64,000 bases of DNA from Siderastrea radians (taxonomy: Eukaryota > Cnidaria > Anthozoa > Scleractinia > Rhizangiidae), in the NCBI GenBank assembly GCA_964017195.1, contig OZ024895.1:35095834-35159833 (forward strand), written 5' to 3'. Of this stretch, positions 55,491 through 64,000 are shown piece by piece; position 1 is the first letter of the stretch; every line of letters starts with the position of its first letter. A program made the position numbers and the translations under genes. The notes below the pieces were generated by a model. The model saw only the letters and a list, made by a program, of their open reading frames with translations. It ran no database searches and had not been told where the DNA came from.

Positions 55491-57030
55491 GACCAGATTC
55501 CAATTGGTTGCAAAAGATGTGGTATAAAGTCACAAACTTGTACTCACGATTTTCGTACCGCTACCCCACATTGTGAAAGAAGGTTTTTTTGGTTGGGTTT
55601 CTGTCCTTGTACACTGCTAATTTCTCGCCGCTCGTTGTCTGCCTAGCGCCTAACTGGTGTTGAAAAGTAAAGGACAAAAGCGGAAGTGGGATTCCTCGAA
55701 GTCACGTGATACATTGCTTCCAAGAAGGGTCATGAAAAGCGGAAGCTGTTTTTACCCGAACTGGCCTGACAAAACAGACAAGAAAAGGGAGCTTGCTCGA
55801 CCTGCCGTGTGGCACTAAATTTTTGCGGGTTCTACTTTTTGCGACTTTTGTGGTTGTTTTCACCAATCGCAAAAAAGGTTCCCGCAAAAAAATTTTGCCG
55901 CCAAAATTTTCTCCACAAAAATTTACTGTCGAAATTATATACAAACATCGCCCTTTACATGTAATGTAAAATCATGCTGATGGCCGTCTTTTTCGGATAG
56001 AAACAAAACGAGTAAAAAACATTCAGAAATAAAATGATGAAATTGCACTACAGTATGTAGCTGTTAAAACCTTTAAAGGTCTTAAAGAAAAGGATCTTCT
56101 GAAGGTACTCCATTGATTAACTGAAAACGTGTTAAACATCTGCATGTCGTTCACCCAGGCGCCCATGTTCACCTGCATTTGATGACCTTTGATTGTTTTC
56201 ACTCATAAAACGAGAATGTTATAATTCCAAATTGAAGGCGACTTACTGATAATCACAAAAATTGATTCCCAGCAAGAAAAACCAGTTTTTCCCTATCGCA
56301 AAAATTAGTTCCCGCAAAACACAAAAAATCGCCCATTCCAAAATTAAACTCCCGCAAAAATTTAGTCCTACAAGGTAGTCGCTTGCTTTTCCTTACAATA
56401 CTTGTTGAATTTCAACTTAACTTTGAATCGTTACATTCACGGACAAAGAGAGGGTTGTCCAATACTCCGACAAATTTATGCATGGCATTGTATTGTATTC
56501 ACTTCACATAACAATACTGTACAAAAGCATAACAATAAAGAATGAAGCAAAACAATAAGAAATTTAACAATGCTATGCATAAATTTGTCGGAGTATTGGA
56601 CAAGTATGGACAAAGAGAACCCGCTTTAGGCTTCGTGCGTAAAGCGAGCGAAGAAAGCATAAAATCTGTAAAATCTCTATTACCGTGTTAACAGAGCAAG
56701 AGAGTTGGACTTTTAGGATAAGCGTGCCCGTGAGCACGGCCTTAATCACTTCCGTAATGGTGATTTCTGGGAATATGGCCAGGAAAGACGTTTTCTTGTT
56801 ATGTTACGTGCGAAATATAACAAGTGTTTGGAAAGCGGGCACCTTGGCTGGTCTGGCTAACTTGCGTAAGACGAAGCGTGAATGTATTCAAATTACTGAC
56901 ATTACTGGTGGGCTGCGTACCAGATATGAATCGCGTACTTGATGGGTCACGTCTACGTTTAACTGCATCTGAACGATAATTCCGGACTTCCTTTTCTTTA
57001 GACAACCAAACAGCTCAGTATTAAGGCGTC
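55491..57030. other. No gene seen; dispersed repeats and one MITE
   Basis: 55560-55780 resembles 12240-12400 ('gggttgggtttct', 'gcggaagtggg'). 55810-56370 has repeated 'cgcaaaaattagttcccgc' phrases, a degenerate dispersed repeat. A 149-base inverted-repeat element lies at 56455-56603. No gene could be supported. Confidence 0.45.
56455..56603. mobile_element. Short inverted-repeat element (TTGTCCAATACTCCGAC ends)
   Basis: About 37 bases at each end are inverted copies (TTGTCCAATACTCCGACAAA...). The interior is AT-rich. 'ggacaaagaga' occurs just outside both ends (56441-56451 and about 56609-56619), perhaps part of a longer duplicated flank. Confidence 0.68.
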
Positions 57031-57035
57031 TTCCC

Positions 57036-57139
57036 TGTAGCATCAGGTCAGCGGTTATGCCTGGCGCATGCCTATTGTACGAAAGTGTGTTCTGTGTCCG
57101 CCATCTTGCGTGTGTGTTGTCTTCTCAAAGAACACTTCG
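57036..57139 (+). repeat. 5' LTR
   Basis: 104 bases, from TGTAGCATCAGGTCAGCGG to AACACTTCG. It differs from the 3' LTR at a dozen or so positions including small indels, so the insertion is not recent. The final CA has become CG. Confidence 0.87.
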
Positions 57140-57155
57140 TGGTGTCAGAAGTGGG

Positions 57156-57788
57156 ATGGAGCACCTGAAACCACCCGAAGCTCTGACACTGAGTGCGGCG
57201 ACGAATAAAGCTGAAGCATGGCGTCGCTGGAAAATGTCCTAGGACTTGTACAAAGTTGCGAGCGAACTCGATAAAAAGGACAAGAAGATTCAAATCGCTG
57301 CGCTGCTCCATGTGCTTGGCAAAGAACGTGTGGAAGTTTTTTTCAAATTTTGTGTGGGATGAAATTGAGGCCATAGAAGAGAAGATCAAAACTTATTGTG
57401 CGCCGCTGACATCGAGGCACTTCAATCGATATCTGTTTATCGAACGGAAACAGGAGGACTGTGAGACAGTCTTGGATTACGTCCATGTTAGTCCTGGGGA
57501 TCAAGGATCCGTTTTCACAGGAAAGGTTGATGGAGAGAGAACAGAGTTTGGAGAAAACATTACAAGCAGCTTGCATCGCTGAAACAAGCAAACAACACAC
57601 GAAGAGCTTAAAAGAAGCGAATAGCAAAGTTGGGAAAGTGGATCTAGTGGACGGCCAAGGACAGAAGCCTCAAGGGAGGGCGACTTGTAGGAGCTGTATG
57701 TGGTATTTGACACGCACCAGATTCATGTCCTGCTGCTGGGCGACGCTGCCATAAGTGTAAGAGAATGAACCATTTTTCAAGGATGTGC
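57156..57788 (+). pseudogene. Gag region of the Ty3/Gypsy element (frameshifted)
   Basis: It begins at ATG 57156 (MEHLKPPEALTLSAATNKAE, then AWRRWKM) and hits a stop at 57239-57241. Later parts continue in the other two frames. At 57747-57788 a zinc knuckle C-x2-C-x4-H-x4-C is clear (CHKCKRMNHFSRMC), as in Gag nucleocapsid proteins that package the element's RNA. At least two frame changes and one stop disable it. Confidence 0.75.
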
Positions 57789-60700
57789 CGCACCTCAGAT
57801 GGGCAAAAGAAGCAGGTAAATACTGTTGATGATTACGACTCTGACTCTGAGGTCATGTCTATTGGGGCGGTCAACGCAGAGGACAAAGACTGGGTTGAAG
57901 CTGTCAATTTCCGGAACGTTCAAGAGGTGTTTAATTTAGATACTGGGGCCCAGTGCAATGTCTTGCCTAAAGCTGCATATGACAAAATTACAATAAAACC
58001 TTTGCAACCCTCCTCAGCAAGGCTAGAAAGTTGCTCAAAAACTTGTATAAAGCCTGTTGAAAAGTGTGAGTTACCTTGTTGGGTGCGTGGGGAAAAGTAT
58101 CAAGTTTGTTTTCAAGTGGTCGATGGAAATTACGTGCCCCTCGTGGGTAGAGCATCCTGTGAGAAGATGGGTCTAATCCAGTGCATAAATGCCATAAAAA
58201 GTGACAGCATCCCAGCTGAAATCCCTGAAGTATTCCAAGGACTAGGGTGCCTACCAGGGAAATACCACATAAGCATCAACCCCTCTGTTCCTCTCGTAGT
58301 CCACCCATCCAGGCAAGTCCCTCACTCCAGGAGAGACCCATTAAAGATGGAGCTAGACGGGATGGAGAGTGTTGGCATCCTAGAGAAAGTTCCCTTGAAT
58401 GAACTAGCCGATTGGGTAAGCAGCCTCGTTTGCGTTGATAAACCAGACGGGTCTATTCGTGTGTGCTTGGACCCTAGGAATCGTAATGCTGCTCTCAAAC
58501 GAGAACACACGCGACCCTTTACCATTAGTAGATGACATCACAACTAGTTGTGCAGGAGCCACAGTGTTTTCTGACTTTGGACGCAGAAAGAGCGTTCTAC
58601 CACATCCAGTCAGACAAGAAGAGTAGTAGACTTCTAACATTTAATACACCCCTTTGGGAGGTGTCGCTACCTGGGGATGCCAATGGGGATTAAATCTGCC
58701 CCGGAAGCTTACCAATAAAGAATGGAACAAGTCTTTGAAGGACTGCCAGACGTGAAAGTCATCATGGATGACATAATCATACATGGTCACAACGCGGCAG
58801 AACATCATACACGGGTGAGAGCCGTTTTACAGCGTTTTACAATCTCCGATTGAAGAAGTGAAAGTGCCATATCCAACAAGAAGAAGTGAAGACCCATGGC
58901 CATGTGTGTTCACAAAGGATGGTTTTGAAAACAGACCCAGAAAAGATCAGAGCCATAGTTGAGATGCCTAGACCTACAGACAAGGCTGGTGTACAAAGGC
59001 TGTTGGGGATGGTGAATTATGTCAGTAAGTTCATTACAAACGTCAGACCTTACCGCACCACTAAGACAGTTACTACACCAGGATGTAGAGTGGCACTGGG
59101 AAGAGCAGGCTAGTTTCAAAGCAATTAAGGAATCACTCGTCCTCGCACCTATTTTGGGATATTATGATGCAAAGAAAGAGGTGACGCTACAAGTTGATGC
59201 CAGCTCAACTTGTCTGGGTGCACCATTGATTCAGGAAGACAAACCAGTAGCTTATGCCTCAAAGACACTTACACCCACGCAGCAAAACTATGCCCAAATT
59301 GAAAAGGAACTTTTCGCAGTGGTATTTGACTGTGCCAAATTTGCAGAGTACATCGTGGGTAGTGACGTCACAGTCGAATTGGATCGTTAACCTCTAGAGT
59401 CAATCATGAAGAAGCCCCTTGATGCAGCACCCTAACGCCTGCGACGGACGTTGGTCCAACCCCGATGTTTCCCAGGAATCAATGTGGTATACAGGCGTGG
59501 CGGAAGCCTCCATTTAGCCGATGCTCTGTCTCGAGCCCATCTGGAAGAACAGCTGGTTCCAATTATGAGCAATTAGACATAAACTTAGAAGAGCACGTTA
59601 TCTCGGACCAACAGTTGGCCAGGTTCGCTGAAGCAACTAAGGAAGATGAGGTTTTATCTGGACTGCAACAGGTAATTTTGTCTGCTTGGCCAGAGTCTAC
59701 GGGCCAAGTCCCTCTCAAGGCATAGGAGTTCTGGAATTAAACGGATGAGTTACCGATAGGCCACGGACTGATCTTGTATCTAGTAGCCTAAGAGGAAGGA
59801 TGCTTAAAAAATTGCAGGAGGGATACATGGGTATTAACAAAACACTAGCCAGAGCACGTGAAGTTTTATTCTGGCCCGGGATGAATGTGGATTTAAGAGC
59901 TGCTCTGTATGTCTAGAAAATCGAACGAGTCAGCAGCCTCAACCGCTGAAGTCGCACGAGATTCCACCATTGCCCTGGGCTACCTGGGCTAAGATTGGTC
60001 CGGATATCCTACACGAGAATGGTCGAAACTACCTCATTACCATTGATTATTACTCCAAGTGGCTAGAACTAAACTTACCTACTTCCATGTCCAGCACTGG
60101 AGTAATCACAGCTTTAGGGTTCCAGTTGGCGAGACATGGTGTCCCCTCAGTAATCATGTCTGACAACGGTCTATGTTACAGTTCTGCAGAATTTGAGACG
60201 TTTCCAGAAGACTGGAGTTTCCAACACGTCACTTTAAGTCCTGGTTACCCACAGTCTAATGGCCAGTCAGAGAGAACAGTCGAAACCCTTAAAGCAATGC
60301 TGGAGAAAACTGAAGACCCATACAAAGCCCTCCTTTCATACCGGACTACGCCTCGAAATGCTAATGGGCAGACGCTTGAGAACCTCAAGTCCAGTGAATG
60401 AGGATATGTTGAACCCCAAAAGCTACAGCATGACAGAACAGCAAAGGAGCTGCCGCCATTGAGGGATGGTGAGGTTGCAAGAGTAATGGAAGACAACAAG
60501 TGGAAGCCTGCTAAAGTCACACAGGTTCTTCCTTTGGGTAGATCCTTCAAGGTTGAAACAGAGCGTGGAGAGTACCGAAGAAACCATCGACATTTGTTAA
60601 GAACTGGGGAGACCCAGACACCTGAAGTCACAGCCACACCGGAAGTTCCAAATGATAACAGCCCAACAGAAACCAAAATTAAGCCTACCTTTGTTGCAGC

Positions 60701-60811
60701 GCCCTCCGAACATACTGGAACACAGCCAGCTGAAATGTCTACGGCCACTACCACTCGTTCTGGTAGGACAATCAGAGAACCGCAGAGATTTAAGGACTAT
60801 GTTAAGTATTA
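57765..60811 (+). pseudogene. Pol region of the Ty3/Gypsy element: protease, RT, RNase H, integrase (broken)
   Basis: Aspartic protease motif LDTGAQ at about 57936-57953. RT start region ending VHPSRQVPHSRRDPLKMELD then CVDKPDGSIRVCLDPRN (about 58300-58480). After a break, the RT active-site motif VIMDDIIIHG lies near 58758-58790 (x-M-D-D rather than Y-x-D-D). RNase H at about 59160-59390 has LQVDAS, YASKTL and IEKELFAVVF. Integrase follows: GYMGINKTLARAREVLFWPG near 59820-59880, then TIDYYSKW, MSDNGLCYSS and NGQSERTVET with the D-D-E triad present (about 60040-60290). The tail ends TRSGRTIREPQRFKDYVKY at 60811. The pieces occupy different frames with several stops, so no functional polyprotein is made. 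Confidence 0.82.
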
Positions 60812-60981
60812 GAGACTGTACGGACATTATTTTTATAACTTTTCGCTTAACTTTCGTGTTCAGTCTCCAAGTTAAAAACATTGCTCCAGTTGCAGCTTGG
60901 TGTTTGAGTTTCGTATTCTCACTGTTTGTTTGTTAAATTCAGTAATTTGCGTTTTCTTTCTTTTCTTCGATTAAAGGGGGA

Positions 60982-61090
60982 TGTAGCTTCAGGTCAGCGG
61001 TCATACCTGGCGCATACCTGGTGTAATTCAGTGTGTTCTGTGTATCCGCCATCTTGCATGTGTGTTGTGTCTTCTCGAAGAACACTTCAT
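60982..61090 (+). repeat. 3' LTR
   Basis: 109 bases, from TGTAGCTTCAGGTCAGCGG to AACACTTCA, preceded by the purine tract at about 60973-60981 and followed by the TTCCC duplication. Confidence 0.87.
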
Positions 61091-61095
61091 TCCCC

Positions 61096-61316
61096 GCTCT
61101 TAGCGTTCTCAATTAAAGCTGTCATTACAGGTGAATCACTAACCAGCCCACACGTGGGACAAACAAAATCATACAAAACAGTCCCTCTCATCAGTCTCAT
61201 CTTCCTTGCAGGCACAACGGGTTGAAATTGAATTTTGTGGCTTTTCTTTTTTCGAAGATTTTTGCATGAACATCTACTTTGAAGCTCAGAAAATCGTTTG
61301 AAATCTAATAAATCTA
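61096..61316. other. No gene seen
   Basis: Flank of the LTR element. No open frame with a recognisable family. Confidence 0.4.
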
Positions 61317-63478
61317 TTCTAATGGAAGCTACCTCGGAAGGCTTTCATGAAGGAATGTTTATTTTTCAATATTGTTTTGTTAAATCCAGTCACTGTGTGG
61401 TGGCGTTAGGCTGACCGCCAGGGGAGGAAGTTGAACTCTAGTGGGTGGGTGGGCACGACCTGCAGGAGGGTGGGGAAAGACGGGGAGAGTAAGAGACGGT
61501 GTGCTGCAAGAGCGGTGGCAATGAACAGCGCGGCGTGGAGACAAAAAGGTGCTGCCTTATGCTTGAAAGCCAAAAAGATGGGGCAGTACTTCATGTTATG
61601 CCCACATATAGTATCCCTAACAGTCTCCATAAGACATAGCTTCTCTATACTTTATATAAGATATGGCTTCTCTATACCATATGTTGGCTAATATTCTGAT
61701 ATCTTCTTTGCTACACACCAATAAATGACCAATGACCAACTAGGAAAGTGGGTTTTCCTTGGTTTTCTTTTTTTGGACATTTGAAAATATGTTTCCTTGC
61801 GTAAGATAACGTAATTTGGACGCGAGATGATCATATGTCTAGAGCACGATTGTTATATATGTTAAATGACTGTTTCCGAATTGTTATTCTTTCAAAACCA
61901 TTTCACTCATGGAGCAAAGTGGATGAAATCCTAAAGTGTGACCATTCAAGCGAAAGCTATTGGCCAGTACTTTCATGTGGTACTGTTTATCATACTGTAT
62001 CGCTGGTTCTAACTTTTTTTAGTCTGTAAGAAGCTACTGATCAGTATTTTCCTGTGGTACTCTTTATAATGCTTTACAAAGTGGTTATTAGACTGGCCAT
62101 TGAAATGAAAGTTTCTATGGCACTGTTTCTTTTTCACCATGCATCAAACCTTTTTTATTAACCTTTTTAATTGCTTACTAACAAACACACTTTTCACAGA
62201 ACGGTACCCTACATGGACTACGCTACACTTATTACCTTTGTTCTTAAAAGCACAAAAACGTACGACACAATTATTGCTAAGGTTACCAGGGTGGCGTCCT
62301 AAGAGTTCAATTTCACGTTGGTAAAATTTCCCTGCATCGAAACTTGTAGCTCTGCTCTCGATCTAATAAACAATACTGATATCTAATGAACATAAAACGA
62401 TAGAAAAAAGTGTTTTTTATTAGATAAAATGTGTTTTTAAACACCGATAAATAGATAAATAAATAGTTTTGCACTATGATATTTTCCATTCTTTACTAAC
62501 AATAGCTTATGCTTACATTATAACACTTATTTTTGTAACAGTGATGAAGTAATAAATATGTCGAAAGGGTTTCCATTTTGCCTGAATTGTTTGAAGGTTA
62601 ATTACGGTTATGAGCTTTCACGGTCATATCCATTCTAACTGAACCTTCAAAAAGTAAAATCATAAGGGGCTGAATTACTTTTTGTCAGTTCCACACAACT
62701 GATTTTCTTAAGACATTTAGATAATTTAACGGATCGGTTTTCCTATCCACTATCGCAATTTTATTATAATATAGTATTGAAACTGCAAGGGTGTTAGGAG
62801 AATTCAAAGGTTTATTCCTATCAACTACGGTTTGCTATCACTTTTTCAATGTGTAGTTTTTCAATTTTCAAAACAGATCCCGCAAACACTTACAGTTACT
62901 GTCACTTTGTAGGGACACCGTCGGTGCAATAGGTATAATAGTATCTCCCTCCCTCTGCCACGAGGCAATTTGTAAAAAACAATTCAACCAAATGAGTGAA
63001 GACAAGAGCTCACAACTCTGAGCAAAATTTAATAATGGTGGGAGGGGAGGGTATTACAGCGACTTCTGTCGCTGTATTTGGGTCAAAATATCGTATATCT
63101 GAATATAATAATAAAATTTCGTGATATTTGTAAAAGTCTCTCAAAATCAAATCATAAGTTGAAGCCTATCCCAACACCTATGTTTTCGACCGAAACCTGC
63201 CTTTCCATTTTCAAAAATTCTCGTTTCCAGTTCCACTTCGAAATTTTGGTCGCAACGTAAATGGAACACTTGTTTCTTTCGAACAATGTCGTTCCATTTT
63301 GCCTTGGTTAGTTCCACCGGTCTCGGACTGGTCGGTCTGGCATAATGGAAAGCATCCCTTGTTTCTTGAGAAGCCTTACAGAAAGTGCATCGATCTTGTT
63401 TAATAAGTCATCATCTTAAGCATACAATTGAAGAGTTTTCCAATTGAACTTGGTCGCCATTGACAGAGAAAGGGTTAA
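61317..63478. repeat. Segmental duplication, copy 3 (non-coding)
   Basis: 61317-61690 match 20690-20880 and 21340-21540; about 61690-63478 match about 330-2470, in order and with high similarity. The block homologous to 1-320 is missing. The similarity stops abruptly at 63478 after 'gacagagaaagggttaa', short of where a GTPase last exon would lie (as at 2505 in copy 1). Confidence 0.75.
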
Positions 63479-64000
63479 GGTGTTTCGATACAGTTTTTTT
63501 GGGGACCATACCTCACTTTTAAAATCGGCTATTAGACAGTCTTCGTCTTGTCTGAACAACGTGAAATTTGCAATACTTGTTGGTTTTGGATTGAACTTTA
63601 GCGTGGTTTACATTTTGTAAAAATCGATATTTCCATGACAACGATAAACAAAAATCCTCGAAAACAGTAAAATTAAAATTTTGCGTGATCCAGATTTCAC
63701 TTTGAAAAGCAAATACCAACATCTTAAAATGTGGTGTACGGCAAACAAAATATACAAGAACAAAAACATTCTGTATGTTTGTTTTGAAGTAAATCTCAAA
63801 AACATTTTTAACCTTAGGTTTCTCCTAGTAATAGTAAATGCACCGAAAAAAAATTAATGCTTTGATGAAATGGCTAGAAAATACTGTTAAAATGTGTCTT
63901 TTACTTACTATTTTACTCCTAGAAAGTTTTGTTAAAACTGGTGTTCGCGATCTCGAGAACGACTTGTTTTTCTGAGGTCATTCGCACAATAATTTTGTGG
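63479..64000. other. No gene seen
   Basis: AT-rich, unique within the window. Minus-strand frames at 63519-63805 have no motif. Confidence 0.4.

Larger units (their letters stand above)
57031..61095 (+). mobile_element. Ty3/Gypsy LTR retrotransposon with very short LTRs (decayed)
   Basis: The element is 57036-61090, flanked by the 5 bases TTCCC on both sides (57031-57035, 61091-61095). LTRs of 104 and 109 bases start TGTAGC and end ACACTTCG/ACACTTCA. A primer-binding-site candidate, TGGTGTCAGAAGTGGGA, follows the 5' LTR directly, and a purine tract AAAGGGGGA precedes the 3' LTR. Gag, protease, RT, RNase H and integrase signatures occur in that order, which is the Ty3/Gypsy layout. Frames are broken by several stops and shifts, so the copy is defective. 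Confidence 0.9.

Noticed and set aside
1..64000. tRNA, rRNA or snRNA genes
   Set aside because: No cloverleaf with A and B boxes, and no conserved rRNA or snRNA segment, was recognised by eye; a dedicated scan would be needed to exclude them.

Overview
The window looks like nuclear DNA of an invertebrate animal, most likely an anthozoan cnidarian such as a reef coral. Reasons: AT-rich sequence, GT-AG introns, fast-decaying repeats, Penelope-like and Ty3/Gypsy retroelements, many small inverted-repeat elements of a style common in coral and sea-anemone genomes, and IFI44-like GTPase paralogues in tandem. This placement is an inference; no rRNA, tRNA or marker gene is present. All family names rest on motifs read by eye, without database searches.

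Host genes. Two paralogous minus-strand genes encode a coiled-coil region followed by a P-loop GTPase of IFI44-like type. Copy A has five recognisable exons (7803 down to 2505). Copy B has four exons (41091 down to 35905) of exactly the same lengths (394, 181, 203 and 276 bases). A homologue of the last exon lies alone at 22444-22697; it may be copy B's terminal exon across a 13 kb transposon-filled intron, or a relic of a third copy. Neither gene's first exon was found. Diverged segmental duplications at 1-2470, 19140-22700 and 61317-63478 show that this is a rearranged tandem array.

The most striking object is an 11.3 kb DNA transposon at 43111-54417. It has a 9-base target-site duplication (43102-43110 and 54418-54426), long terminal inverted repeats that contain arrays of a 21-base unit, and two convergent spliced genes that both read through intact. 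One (45017-49326, 720 residues) is a HECT-type E3 ubiquitin ligase with a UBZ4-like zinc finger and a CUE-like segment. The other (53495 down to 50049, 488 residues) is an rve/IS3-type DDE transposase with a helix-turn-helix. Each gene starts just inside one inverted repeat. A 1.1 kb TA-flanked element has split the left inverted repeat, and the right one serves as the empty site that proves it.

Other mobile DNA: a 1.4 kb foldback element with 9-base duplication (8396-9821); a Penelope-like fragment (9905-10920); a TTAA-flanked element (22748-24681); a 2.1 kb Tc1/IS630-like transposon with ~450-base inverted repeats and a transposase broken by one stop (27001-29148); two small elements with 9-base duplications (32177-32333, 33248-33351); a non-LTR retrotransposon 3' fragment (34360-35395); a complete but frameshifted Ty3/Gypsy element with ~105-base LTRs (57036-61090); and several short palindromic elements. 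Two hammerhead-like ribozyme cores lie at 38229-38266 and around 40398-40425. A 27-base minisatellite of about 33 units sits in an intron of GTPase copy B. The rest is non-coding, AT-rich sequence.
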